DNA of 64,000 bases from Polaribacter sp. (GTDB lineage Bacteria > Bacteroidota > Bacteroidia > Flavobacteriales > Flavobacteriaceae). The position numbers and the translations under genes are program-made. This document shows positions 16,803-26,293 of this stretch, one piece after another. The stretch is from NCBI GenBank assembly GCA_029250685.1, contig JAQXEU010000045.1:1-64000 (forward strand). Direction: 5' to 3'. Within the stretch, counting starts at the first letter, position 1. Every line of letters starts with the position of its first letter. The notes under the pieces are model-generated. The model saw nothing but the letters and a program-made list of their open reading frames with translations. It was not told the origin of the DNA and made no database searches.

Positions 16803-19022
16803 ATGAAAAGTTCAAATAAATTACTCTTGTTATTTTTCTTTTTTGCTTCTATTTCTATGTATTCACAAAGCATTTGGGTCAAGCAAGATGTTAATGCTAG
16901 TATTTCAATAGAAGAAATTGAATATAGAGAAACGCAACCGTTAACTTTTGAATTATTTAATATAAACACAAATTTAGTTCATAATAAATTATCAATTTCT
17001 GCAAAACAAGAAACAATAATTGAATTGCCAACACCAAAAGGAATTCAACGTTTTTTGGTGAAAGAAGCTGCTGTCTTTTCTGATGAATTAGTTACTAAAT
17101 ATCCTTCGATAAAATCGTATGTTGGAGTAGGAGTTGATGATAAAACGGCAAGAGTTCGTTTTAGTAAATCTAATGTTGGTTTTCATGCGATGATTACTTC
17201 TGGGAATTACCCGATGTATTTAATTGATCCTTATACAAAAGATAAAAAAACAGCAATTGCATATTATAAAAATAAAGTTGTGAAATCTGATTTTGAATGT
17301 TTGGTTGAAGATAATTCACCAAAAGTTCGTCAAAATAAATTTCATAAAGCTACAAATGCAAATGATGGAAAATTAAGAACCTACAGATTAGCAATTGTAA
17401 CAACTGGAGAATATTCTCAGTTTCATTTAACCAACCAGAATGTTGCTGCAGGAGCAACAGATGCGGTTAAGAAAGCAGCAGTGTTGTCAGCAATAAATAC
17501 AACAATGACTCGTGTAAATGGAATCTTTGAAAGAGATTTAGGAATTACAATGAAAGTGGTTGCAAATAACGAAAGCATCATTTTTTTAAACGGAACAACA
17601 GATAATTTAACAGATAACGATGCTGATACCTTAATTGATGAAACTCAAGCACTTTGTGATGCAACAATTGGAACTGCAAATTATGATATTGGTCATGCAT
17701 TTAGTACTGGTGGTGGTGCTGGAGCAGGATTAGCTGGTGGAGGTGTAGTTTGTATTGCTGGGCAAAAAGCTGAGGGAGTAACAGGTTCCGCTTCACCTAT
17801 AAATGACACTTATGATATTGATTTTGTGGCGCATGAAATGGGGCATCAATTTGGAGCAAATCATACACAGAATAACGATTGTCAAAGAAATAATTCAACA
17901 GCAGTTGAGCCAGGAAGTGCTTCAACAATAATGGGTTATGCAGGAATCTGTACGCCAAATGTACAAACAAATAGTGATGCTTATTTTCATTCAGTAAGTA
18001 TTGCAGAAATGTGGAATATTGTAACTACAACTGCAACTTGTGGTGTGCAAACTGCAACAAATAATTCAGCACCAGTTGTAAATGCGGGTAATGATTTTAC
18101 AATTCCGAAGTCAACCCCTTTTGTTTTAAAAGGAAGTGCAACGGATGCAAATGCAGGAAATAATTTGACATACAATTGGGAACAAATAGATAATCAAACA
18201 GCAACAATGCCACCAGCCACAACTAATACAGTTGGTCCAATGTTTAGAACTTTACCTTCTTCTACATCTCCAGATAGATTTATGCCCGCGTTGGCAACTG
18301 TTTTAGCAGGGAATACATCTTCAACTTGGGAAGTTGTCCCTGCTGTTGCTAGAACGATGAATTTTTCATTAACGGTTAGAGACAATGTTTTAAATGGAGG
18401 AGCAACCGATAGAGATGATACAAAAATTACTGTAGATGGAAATTCTGGGCCTTTTATTGTTACATCTCAAACTACTTCAACAACGTTAAATGGGAATTCT
18501 ACACAAACTATAACTTGGAATGTAGCTAATACAAATGCGTCACCAATTAGTTGTGCAAACGTAAATATTTTACTTTCTACGGATGGAGGAATAACATACC
18601 CAAATGTATTAGCATCAAATACTCCAAATGACGGAACAGAACAAGTAACATTAACGAATATCATAACATCGCAAGCAAGAATTAAAATTGAAGCAGCAGA
18701 TAATATTTTTTATGCTTTAAATTCTATCAATTTCTCTATTGATCAGGTTGCTTCTGTGAGTGATGAGTTGTTTGCGAATTTTAATTTATATCCAAACCCT
18801 TCAAAAGGATTGATTACTGTTAATTTTGATGTGTTTTCTTCGGATGAAGTACTTATCGAATTATTTGACATAAGAGGAAGAAAAATCTCTCAATCTCAAT
18901 TTAAGGTTTCCGGAACGTTGTTTGATGAATCTTTAGATTATCAATCAGTTGCTAAAGGATTGTACATTTTGAAAATTAAAAATGGACAAAATCGTATTTC
19001 TAAAAAAATTATAATTGATTAA
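16803..19022 (+). CDS. Reprolysin-type zinc metalloprotease with T9SS sorting domain
   Basis: A 739-residue secreted protease. Order: signal peptide (to about 22), propeptide-like region, catalytic domain with the zinc motif HEMGHQFGANH (about 344-354) and a met-turn IMGY (about 376), then PKD/Ig-like repeats from about 424 (VNAGNDFTIPKSTPFVLKGSATD), and a C-terminal type A type IX secretion sorting domain (about 660-739; LYPNPSKGLITV, then ending KKIIID). It would be exported across the outer membrane and attached to the surface or released. A GTG at 16800 is one codon upstream; the ATG is preferred. The gldA-like gene follows. Confidence 0.9.
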   Translation: MKSSNKLLLLFFFFASISMYSQSIWVKQDVNASISIEEIEYRETQPLTFELFNINTNLVHNKLSISAKQETIIELPTPKGIQRFLVKEAAVFSDELVTKYPSIKSYVGVGVDDKTARVRFSKSNVGFHAMITSGNYPMYLIDPYTKDKKTAIAYYKNKVVKSDFECLVEDNSPKVRQNKFHKATNANDGKLRTYRLAIVTTGEYSQFHLTNQNVAAGATDAVKKAAVLSAINTTMTRVNGIFERDLGITMKVVANNESIIFLNGTTDNLTDNDADTLIDETQALCDATIGTANYDIGHAFSTGGGAGAGLAGGGVVCIAGQKAEGVTGSASPINDTYDIDFVAHEMGHQFGANHTQNNDCQRNNSTAVEPGSASTIMGYAGICTPNVQTNSDAYFHSVSIAEMWNIVTTTATCGVQTATNNSAPVVNAGNDFTIPKSTPFVLKGSATDANAGNNLTYNWEQIDNQTATMPPATTNTVGPMFRTLPSSTSPDRFMPALATVLAGNTSSTWEVVPAVARTMNFSLTVRDNVLNGGATDRDDTKITVDGNSGPFIVTSQTTSTTLNGNSTQTITWNVANTNASPISCANVNILLSTDGGITYPNVLASNTPNDGTEQVTLTNIITSQARIKIEAADNIFYALNSINFSIDQVASVSDELFANFNLYPNPSKGLITVNFDVFSSDEVLIELFDIRGRKISQSQFKVSGTLFDESLDYQSVAKGLYILKIKNGQNRISKKIIID

Positions 19023-19079
19023 TTTTCTCTAAACTAAACGGACTTTTTGTTCGTTCTTTAAAAATAAGCACTTTAATTT

Positions 19080-19973
19080 ATGTCTATAGAAGTTTCTTTA
19101 GTAACCAAATTATACGATTCTCAAAAAGCGTTAAACGAAATTAGTTTTTCAGTTGAAAAAGGTTCTATTGTTGGTTTTTTAGGTCCAAATGGAGCAGGAA
19201 AATCTACCATGATGAAAATCTTAACGGGTTATATAAATCCGACTAAAGGTGTTGTTTTAGTAAACGGAATTAACGTGTTAGAAAATCCGATTGAAGCAAA
19301 AAAAAACATTGGTTATTTGCCGGAAAATAATCCATTATATGCAGAAATGTATGTAAAAGAATATTTACAATTTCAAGCTTCAATTTATAAAGTTGGAAAA
19401 GAAAATGTAGTAGAAATAATTAAAAAAGTAGGTTTAGCTCCAGAGGTTCATAAGAAAATTGGACAATTGTCTAAAGGATATCAACAAAGAGTTGGTTTAG
19501 CTGCTGCTTTATTACACAATCCAGAAGTGTTGATTTTAGATGAGCCAACTACGGGTTTAGATCCAAATCAATTGGTAGAAATTAGAGCACTAATTAAAGA
19601 AGTTGGTAAAGATAAAACGGTGCTATTTTCTACACATATTATGCAAGAAGTAGAAGCCGTTTGTGATCGTGTAATTATTATTAAAAAAGGTAAAATTGTT
19701 GTAGATAAATTGTTGAAAGAAATCCGTTCTAATCAAAACCAAGTAATCGAAGTTACTTTTGATTATAAGCTCGAAGAACAATTCATTAAAAAACTACCCA
19801 AATTAGCTTCTTATAAAAACAACTACGACAATACCTGGTTTTTAACTTTTGATTCTAATAACGATATGCGTTCTGTTGTTTTTGATTTTGCTCAAGAAAA
19901 CGGACTCAAAATTTTAGGATTAAATATGCATAACCAAAATTTAGAAACGCTTTTTAGAGAAAGTACAAGCTAA
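19080..19973 (+). CDS. gldA: ABC transporter ATPase, GldA-like gliding protein
   Basis: A 297-residue ABC ATPase with Walker A GPNGAGKST (about 35-43), signature LSKGYQQRVGLAAALLHNP, Walker B VLILDEPTTGLDP and an H-loop THIMQE. Sequence and length fit GldA, the ATPase needed with GldF and GldG for gliding motility in Flavobacterium. In gliders gldA is usually apart from gldFG, as here. Function as GldA rather than another ABC-2 ATPase is inferred. Confidence 0.82.
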   Translation: MSIEVSLVTKLYDSQKALNEISFSVEKGSIVGFLGPNGAGKSTMMKILTGYINPTKGVVLVNGINVLENPIEAKKNIGYLPENNPLYAEMYVKEYLQFQASIYKVGKENVVEIIKKVGLAPEVHKKIGQLSKGYQQRVGLAAALLHNPEVLILDEPTTGLDPNQLVEIRALIKEVGKDKTVLFSTHIMQEVEAVCDRVIIIKKGKIVVDKLLKEIRSNQNQVIEVTFDYKLEEQFIKKLPKLASYKNNYDNTWFLTFDSNNDMRSVVFDFAQENGLKILGLNMHNQNLETLFRESTS

Positions 19974-19974
19974 A

Positions 19975-20376
19975 TTATTCTCTATGATTTATTTCTTTTC
20001 TAAAAAGAGTTTTCCTAAACTCTCCAGGCTTTTTGTTATTTAATAACTGAAGCTTTCCTTTTGCTTTTATCAATTCATCAAAATGTTTTTCTCGTTCGTT
20101 GAATTGCGCTTTGTTTTTATAAGTTGTAATCAACATAAAACTAAACGGAGATTCTTTGGTTGGTTTGGTTTCTAAGAACTGATATGAAACTATGTAGTTC
20201 TTTTTAATGGCCATTTTTCGTAAAACTTCCCAATTGTTTTCATAGTAATAAACAATTTCCTTTTTGTTGTTGTTTAAAATTTTAACAAAATCAATCGTAG
20301 AAATTTTTGTGTCTTGTTGTGAGAAAACACAAAAATTAACACAAAAAACAAAGATGAATAAAAATAGTTTTTTCAT
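19975..20376 (-). CDS. Small secreted protein, unknown
   Basis: A 133-residue protein with a signal peptide (cleavage likely after VFSQ, about residue 20). The mature part is basic and lysine-rich; the LITTYKNKAQFNEREKHFDEL stretch is reminiscent of an antibiotic-biosynthesis-monooxygenase-like (ABM) fold, but this is weak. It lies ten bases downstream of a membrane protein gene on the same strand and converges on gldA. Confidence 0.65.
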   Translation of the reverse strand: MKKLFLFIFVFCVNFCVFSQQDTKISTIDFVKILNNNKKEIVYYYENNWEVLRKMAIKKNYIVSYQFLETKPTKESPFSFMLITTYKNKAQFNEREKHFDELIKAKGKLQLLNNKKPGEFRKTLFRKEINHRE

Positions 20377-20384
20377 TAAAAAAG

Positions 20385-20402
20385 AATCATTTTGAACTTG
20401 AT
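20385..20402. repeat. Partial copy of the CTGAA-type dispersed repeat
   Basis: AATCATTTTGAACTTGAT differs by one base from 43164-43181 (AATCATTCTGAACTTGAT). It covers the stop codon and last codons of the membrane protein gene at 20387-20797. The second half of the palindrome is missing here. Confidence 0.45.
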
Positions 20403-20797
20403 AGTTTATAACCTAATAAAGCCATTGGAATATAAGCAAAAATCACATCAACTGCATTAAACCACATTGGGCCAGGCAATAAAAAAACATTTATAATTCC
20501 GCCTAATAAAAAGAAACATCCAACAACTAAAGCCATTGTTTTTTTCTTGGTTACTGCAATTTTACTTGCAACAATTGCTCCAACTAATGCTCCTAAGGCA
20601 TGTGCTAAAAATGGAAATAAAAAGTGTTTTGGTTCAAAAAGATGCATGGCCTCTTTTAGGCCTTCCATAGTTGTAACATCTGCTCCGTTTGGCGGAGGAA
20701 TAACAGAGCTACTAATCATGATAATCCCCATGTTAACAATACTTCCTATAACCAAGCCTGTTATTATTGCAAGTATATTCTTTAATGTAGAGCTCAT
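20387..20797 (-). CDS. Four-TM membrane protein, unknown
   Basis: A 136-residue protein with hydrophobic segments near 7-29, 62-80, 87-107 and 114-131. A polar loop (about 33-55) follows the first helix. I do not recognise a family with a known role. The last codons and stop lie inside a partial dispersed repeat (20385-20402), so the original C-terminus may have been altered. Confidence 0.65.
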   Translation of the reverse strand: MSSTLKNILAIITGLVIGSIVNMGIIMISSSVIPPPNGADVTTMEGLKEAMHLFEPKHFLFPFLAHALGALVGAIVASKIAVTKKKTMALVVGCFFLLGGIINVFLLPGPMWFNAVDVIFAYIPMALLGYKLSSSK

Positions 20798-20911
20798 AGT
20801 ATTCGGTTTTTAGAATCATAAATATACTAAATTTATTAATGGTGAAATCTGCAAGTAACTGAGAGAGAGAGTATATATGTGATTATTTAAGTCTAATTAA
20901 AAATAATTTAG

Positions 20912-21527
20912 TTATTTTTTAGGGAATGGTTTTCCTTGTTTATAATTAGGGTCGTAAATAAAAAAATCAGGAATTGTTTTAGATACAGGTTCATCAATTT
21001 TCTGTTTAGAAAACGCTCCACTTTCTAAATCATAATTTAAATGTACAGAAGTACTCCCAATTGAAACTGATGAACCATCCATAGTACTTGATATTTCTTC
21101 ATACGTATTTGTGTTTTCTGGATATGAATTTTTAAAACTATTGAGTAAATCATCTTCTACAACAGAAAATATAGAAAATATTCCTTTTGAATCCCAAAAG
21201 TGGTATCGATTAAAATTATTATTTACAGTGTAAATATCTAATGTGATATTATTTGTAGGAACTTTAAGATTATTAATAAATAAATAATCAGTAGCAATTT
21301 CGATTTTATTAGTATGAAGCTTCCCTTTCTTTCTGAATACCTGATAAACGATACTGGCAAAAACTACTATAGCTATTATAAGTTGAAAAGCATATTCTTT
21401 TAAATCGCCTAAGCTGTCAAGAGATGTAAACAAGAAGATAATTGCCAAAAATGCAATAACTAGTAGGCAGCCACTTGCAACATCATAACCTTTAGATGGT
21501 TTTTTTTCCGTTATAATAAAAATTCAT
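20912..21527 (-). CDS. Membrane protein, unknown; start requires a one-base shift
   Basis: The body (TTG at 21448 to stop at 20912) encodes two membrane segments and a soluble domain of about 120 residues. The frame stays open upstream of 21448 to 21523, adding a hydrophobic stretch (VASGCLLVIAFLAIIFLF) that clearly continues the first helix, but it offers no ATG or GTG. An ATG at 21525-21527, two bases after the dnaE stop, starts MNFYYNGKK in the neighbouring frame and meets the body frame if one A is removed from the run of eight A (21500-21507). Either sequence error, frameshift mutation or slippage is implied. Function unknown. Confidence 0.6.
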
Positions 21528-21529
21528 TA

Positions 21530-24500
21530 TTAATTAAGTTTAAAGTCAATTTGTTCTTTTTCAAGTTGTGCTAAGAATTCATTTGTGATTTTTATTTTCG
21601 GAATTCTACTCGGTAAATTCAATTCTATTTTTTCTTTTTCATCCCAAATTGTAAAGTGAAGACTTTGTGTTCCAGGAATTGTTCCTAATAAATGCTTCAA
21701 GCTTTTCACTCTCTTTTCGGTGACCTCTTTGGCTGGAATTTGAATGGTGATTTTTTTGCACAAATCATCCATTGTATCATGCAATAATTTAAAATCAATA
21801 AACTGTAATCTTGGCTCACCAACGATTCCGGTATTTTTATTCATCCAACCAGCTTTAACAATAGTTTTTACAAATAAAAATGAATTTGGAACTAAAAAAT
21901 GTCTGAACTTTAAATATTCTTCTCCAAAAATTCTAAACTCAAAATTGTTGTGATAATCTTCTATGAAAAATGTTGCCCAACCTTTTCCAGCTTTTGAAAC
22001 ACGATGTTGAACATCGGTAATAATTCCTGCAAAAGATAAATTCATTCCCACATATTTAGAAATGTCATCTTTAAAATGTGATAAATTTGCATTGCAAAAA
22101 GTCAGCTCATTCTTAAAATCATCTAAGGGATGTGCGGAAATATAAATACCTACAACTTCTTTTTCTTTCCCTAAAGTTTCCATTGTTCCCCAAGTTTCAC
22201 ATTCAGGGATTATAGGTTCTGGTAATTGTATATCTGAAGCTTCTCCAAACAACGAAACTTGTGAAGAATTTTCTCCATCTTGAAATTTATTTCCGAAACG
22301 CAAGGCTTTTTCAATAAATGTTTGCCCTTTTTCATCTAACGCAAAATATTGTGCTCTATGTGTGTCTTTGAAAGAATCAAATCCGCCTGATAAAATCATT
22401 CCGTCAAAAGCTTTTTTGTTGGCAACTCTTAAATCAACACGTTTAGCAACATCAAAAATAGATTCGAATTTTCCGTTTTCTTTTCGCTCATCAATTATCG
22501 ATTTCACAGCCAAGCTTCCAACGCCTTTAATCGCAGCCAATCCAAAACGAATATTTCCTTCTTCATTTACTGAGAATTTAGAATATGATTCATTAATATC
22601 TGGACCTAAAACTGTTAATCCAGAACGCTTACATTCTTCCATGAAGAACGAAACAGATTTAATATCGTTCATGTTATTTGATAACACAGAAGCCATGTAT
22701 TCTGCTGGATAATGTGCTTTTAAATATGCGGTTTGATATGCAATCCAAGCATAGCAAGTAGAGTGAGACTTGTTAAATGCATAACTCGCAAATGCTTCCC
22801 AATCTTTCCAGATTTTTTCTAATTTTTCTGCATCATGACCATTTTTACTCGCTTGATCAATAAATTTAGGTTTCATTTTAGCAAGTACAGAAGCTTGCTT
22901 TTTTCCCATGGCTTTACGCAAAACATCAGCTTCACCTTTAGTGAAATCTGCCAATTTTTGCGACAATAGCATTACTTGCTCTTGATATACCGTAATTCCG
23001 TAGGTTTCTGCCAAATATTCTTCCATTGCTGGCAAGTCATATTCAATATCTTCAGTTCCGTGTTTTCTATTAATGAAAGACGGAATATATTCCATTGGTC
23101 CAGGTCGATACAGTGCATTCATCGCAATCAAATCGGCAAAAACAGTTGGTTTTAAGGCACGCATGTGTTTTTGCATTCCGGGAGATTCGTACTGAAAAAT
23201 TCCAACCGTTTCTCCACGTTGAAATAACTCGTAGGTTTTTTCATCATCTAACGGAAAATTCTCTGGATCTAATTCAACGCCATGTTTTGCTTTTACAATT
23301 TTTACGGTATGTTTAATTAATGTTAACGTTTTTAACCCTAAGAAGTCCATTTTTAACAGGCCAGCACTTTCTACAACCGAGTTGTCGAACTGTGTAACAT
23401 ACATGTCAGAATCTTTGGCAAGCGTAACCGGAACGTAATTTGTAATGTCAGACGGTGTGATAATTACACCACAAGCGTGAATTCCTGTATTACGAACTGA
23501 GCCTTCTAGAACTCTAGCTTTGTTAATGGTTTCTGCACTTAAATCATTTCCTTCGGATAATCTTTTTAGCTCATTTACCAACTCAATTTCTTCGGTGCGC
23601 AATTTCTCTTTCAACCCTTTATCATCTAAGGAAAATATTTTCTTTAGTTTCATTCCTGGAATTAATTTGGCAATTCTATCTGCTTCGAAAAGTGGTAAAT
23701 CTAACACTCTGGCAGTATCTCTAATCGAAGATTTTGCAGCCATTGTGCCGTACGTAATAATTTGTGCAACTTGATTTGAGCCGTATTTATTAATCACATA
23801 ATCCATTACTTTTCCACGTCCTTCATCATCAAAATCAATATCAATATCTGGCATTGAAACACGTTCGGGATTTAAGAAACGCTCAAAAAGTAAATCGTAT
23901 TTAATTGGGTCTAAATTGGTAATCCATAAACAATATGCAACTACAGATCCTGCTGCAGAACCACGGCCTGGCCCAACAGAAACATCCATGTTCCTGGCCT
24001 CTCTAATAAAATCTTCTACAATTAAAAAATATCCAGGATAACCTGTTTTTTCAATTACTTCCAATTCAAAATCTAAACGTTCCCCAATTGTTTCTGTAAT
24101 TTCTCCGTATCTTTTTTTAGCACCTTCGTAGGTTAAATGACGCAAGTAATTATTTTCTCCTCTTTTTCCGCTGTCAGTTTTATCTTCATTGTCTTGAAAT
24201 TCAGTTGGAATATCAAAAGCAGGTAATAAAACATCACGAGCTAAAGTGTAAGTTTCAATTTTATCAACAATTTCTTGAATATTTGAAATTGCTTCTGGTA
24301 AATCGACAAATAATTGTTTCATTTCATCCGAAGATTTGAAAAAATATTCATCGTTTGGTAAACCATAACGATAACCTCTACCTCTACCTTTAGGAGTTGC
24401 TTGTTTTTCGCCATCTTTTACACATAATAAAATATCGTGCGCATTTGCATCTCCTCTTTCTAAGTAAAAAGTATTGTTTGTAGCAACCTTTTTTATGTTG

Positions 24501-25909
24501 TGTTCTTTTGAGAATTTTAGTAAAGTTTCGTTGACGATTTTTTCATCTTCTTGACCATGACGCATCAACTCAATATAGAAATCGTCTTTAAAAACAGATT
24601 TCCACCAAAGCAATCCTTCTTCCGCTTGTTTTTCTCCAATATTTAGAATTTTACTTGGAACTTCTCCATATAAATTTCCAGTAAGGACAATAATATCCTC
24701 TTTGTATTTTTCTACAATAGTTTTGTCAATTCTTGGTACATAGTAAAATCCGTCTACAAATGCGATGGAAGACATTTTTGCTAAATTGTGATATCCTTTT
24801 TTGTTTTTTGCAAGTAATACAACTTGATATCCGTTGTCTTTTTTTGTCTTATCTGTATGATTTTCACAAATATTAAATTCGCAACCAACAATCGGTTTTA
24901 AAATGGTTTCTGTAGGTTTTTCTCCTTCAGCTTCTAATTCTATGTTTTTTGCTTCAGCTACTTTATTATGATTTAAAACAGCGCTTACAAAATGAAAAGC
25001 TGCCATCATATTTCCTGTGTCTGTCAAAGCAATTGCAGACATGTTGTCTTTTGCTGCTGTTTTTACAATATTGCCAATTTGCATGGTAGATTGTAATACA
25101 GAAAACTGTGTATGATTGTGTAAATGTGCAAATTGCACATCCTTTAATTCAGAAAGATTTTGAGTGGAATTTACCGTTTCTATAGCTTCTTTTTTTGCCT
25201 CAAAACGTTTTCTAATCTTATCACTTTCCTTTTTTAAGTTGATGTGTTTTAAACCAATAACCTGAATCGGTTTTGGGTTTTTCTCAGAGAAATTTTTAAA
25301 ATAACTTTCATCAACGTCTAATTGTTCTTTTGTAAATTCTCTAAGACGAATTAATTCTAAAAAACAACGTGTAGTTGCTTCAACATCGGCAGTTGCATTA
25401 TGCGCATCTGCAAAATCTGTAGCAAATAAATGTTTGTGTAATTCGGTTAAGGTTGGTAGTTTAAATTTCCCATAACGACCACCAGGAAGTTGACACATCA
25501 ATGCCGTTTTCTCTGTACATGTATCTAATAATGGTAAATTGGTTAAGTTGTTTTCAATACCTAAGCGATGAAACTCACAACCCATAATATTGATATCAAA
25601 ACCAACATTTTGACCAACAATAAATTTTGTTTTCCCTAAGGCTTCATTAAATAATTCTAAACTTTCTGCTAGAGAAATCCCTTGCTCTGCTGCTAAATCG
25701 GTAGAAATTCCGTGAATTCTTTCTGCATCATACGGAATGTTGAATCCCTCAGGTTGAATTAAGAAATCATTGTTTTCAATTAAATTACCTAATTCATCAT
25801 GCAACTGCCAAGCAATCTGAATGCATCTTGGCCAATTATCTGTATCGGTAATTGGAGCATTCCAGCTTTTTGGTAAACCCGTTGTTTCGGTATCAAAAAT
25901 TAAGTACAT
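21530..25909 (-). CDS. dnaE: DNA polymerase III alpha subunit with N-terminal exonuclease
   Basis: The replicative polymerase, 1459 residues. Residues 1 to about 195 are a DEDDh 3'-5' exonuclease (FDTETTGLP; GQNVGFDINI; DAHNATADVEA), then from about 255 a PHP domain (HLHNHTQFSVL) and the C-family polymerase core with the catalytic PDIDIDFDDEGRG (about 684-696), followed by helix-hairpin-helix and an OB fold (SFAGIITDVQHRVSKAGKGW). Standard DnaE lacks the exonuclease, which is normally the separate DnaQ; in PolC it is inserted in the PHP domain. This N-terminal fusion is, to my knowledge, a feature of Bacteroidota. The next gene starts two bases downstream. Confidence 0.93.
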   Translation of the reverse strand: MYLIFDTETTGLPKSWNAPITDTDNWPRCIQIAWQLHDELGNLIENNDFLIQPEGFNIPYDAERIHGISTDLAAEQGISLAESLELFNEALGKTKFIVGQNVGFDINIMGCEFHRLGIENNLTNLPLLDTCTEKTALMCQLPGGRYGKFKLPTLTELHKHLFATDFADAHNATADVEATTRCFLELIRLREFTKEQLDVDESYFKNFSEKNPKPIQVIGLKHINLKKESDKIRKRFEAKKEAIETVNSTQNLSELKDVQFAHLHNHTQFSVLQSTMQIGNIVKTAAKDNMSAIALTDTGNMMAAFHFVSAVLNHNKVAEAKNIELEAEGEKPTETILKPIVGCEFNICENHTDKTKKDNGYQVVLLAKNKKGYHNLAKMSSIAFVDGFYYVPRIDKTIVEKYKEDIIVLTGNLYGEVPSKILNIGEKQAEEGLLWWKSVFKDDFYIELMRHGQEDEKIVNETLLKFSKEHNIKKVATNNTFYLERGDANAHDILLCVKDGEKQATPKGRGRGYRYGLPNDEYFFKSSDEMKQLFVDLPEAISNIQEIVDKIETYTLARDVLLPAFDIPTEFQDNEDKTDSGKRGENNYLRHLTYEGAKKRYGEITETIGERLDFELEVIEKTGYPGYFLIVEDFIREARNMDVSVGPGRGSAAGSVVAYCLWITNLDPIKYDLLFERFLNPERVSMPDIDIDFDDEGRGKVMDYVINKYGSNQVAQIITYGTMAAKSSIRDTARVLDLPLFEADRIAKLIPGMKLKKIFSLDDKGLKEKLRTEEIELVNELKRLSEGNDLSAETINKARVLEGSVRNTGIHACGVIITPSDITNYVPVTLAKDSDMYVTQFDNSVVESAGLLKMDFLGLKTLTLIKHTVKIVKAKHGVELDPENFPLDDEKTYELFQRGETVGIFQYESPGMQKHMRALKPTVFADLIAMNALYRPGPMEYIPSFINRKHGTEDIEYDLPAMEEYLAETYGITVYQEQVMLLSQKLADFTKGEADVLRKAMGKKQASVLAKMKPKFIDQASKNGHDAEKLEKIWKDWEAFASYAFNKSHSTCYAWIAYQTAYLKAHYPAEYMASVLSNNMNDIKSVSFFMEECKRSGLTVLGPDINESYSKFSVNEEGNIRFGLAAIKGVGSLAVKSIIDERKENGKFESIFDVAKRVDLRVANKKAFDGMILSGGFDSFKDTHRAQYFALDEKGQTFIEKALRFGNKFQDGENSSQVSLFGEASDIQLPEPIIPECETWGTMETLGKEKEVVGIYISAHPLDDFKNELTFCNANLSHFKDDISKYVGMNLSFAGIITDVQHRVSKAGKGWATFFIEDYHNNFEFRIFGEEYLKFRHFLVPNSFLFVKTIVKAGWMNKNTGIVGEPRLQFIDFKLLHDTMDDLCKKITIQIPAKEVTEKRVKSLKHLLGTIPGTQSLHFTIWDEKEKIELNLPSRIPKIKITNEFLAQLEKEQIDFKLN

Positions 25910-26216
25910 GAAAGGTGTTTATTTATTGATGAGTTTAATTGTTAAAATGGCTTGTAAATTTACATTTTTTTGAATGATTTTTTTATGGAAGTTATTAACG
26001 ATTGTTGATTATTTTTAAACATTCACGCTATTGATTGTATGGTTTGTTTGTGCTCTTTTTTTAGTTTGATTTACTGTCTTTTGTAGACTATGAAAATAAT
26101 CGTGCTTTCTGGTAGAAGCTGAAAGATATTCAACTTAATAAAAGCAAGTAAGGAAAACTAGTTCGAGCAGTATAAAAAATATTGATAATTAGCGTTTTAG
26201 TTTAAAAAAGGTTTTG
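25910..26216. other. Intergenic region between dnaE and rpsP
   Basis: About 300 AT-rich bases separate divergent dnaE and rpsP. I see no coding frame and no tRNA. There is a small inverted pair CTTTC/GAAAG around 26105-26125 and an isolated AACTAGTTCGAGCAG stretch near 26157, neither convincing as a repeat copy. The dnaE promoter should lie here but I find no clean TAnnTTTG on the minus strand. Confidence 0.5.
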
Positions 26217-26224
26217 TATTTTTG
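26217..26224 (+). promoter_or_regulatory. -7 promoter element of rpsP
   Basis: TATTTTTG matches TAnnTTTG. It predicts a start near 26229 and a leader of about 65 bases that holds two hairpins. Confidence 0.65.
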
Positions 26225-26230
26225 CAGCCG

Positions 26231-26277
26231 CTTATTACGAGATAATAAGGATTTTAATAATCAAGGTCGAGAACCTT
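26231..26277 (+). promoter_or_regulatory. rpsP leader with two hairpins sharing a CGAGA loop
   Basis: CTTATTA (26231-26237) pairs with TAATAAG (26243-26249) around CGAGA; AAGGT (26263-26267) pairs with ACCTT (26273-26277) around the same CGAGA. Both lie in the 5' leader of the ribosomal protein S16 gene. A site for autogenous control by a ribosomal protein is a reasonable guess; identity with any known leader family is unchecked. Confidence 0.5.
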
Positions 26278-26293
26278 AAAAAATTAACAAAAA

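Noticed and set aside
20861-20870. Short GA dinucleotide repeat
   Set aside because: Only five units, intergenic, no frame or promoter effect that I can see.
26100-26180. Possible extra repeat copy upstream of rpsP (CTTTC/GAAAG pair and AACTAGTTCGAGCAG)
   Set aside because: Similarity to the CTGAA-type or 57-bp elements is too weak to defend by eye.
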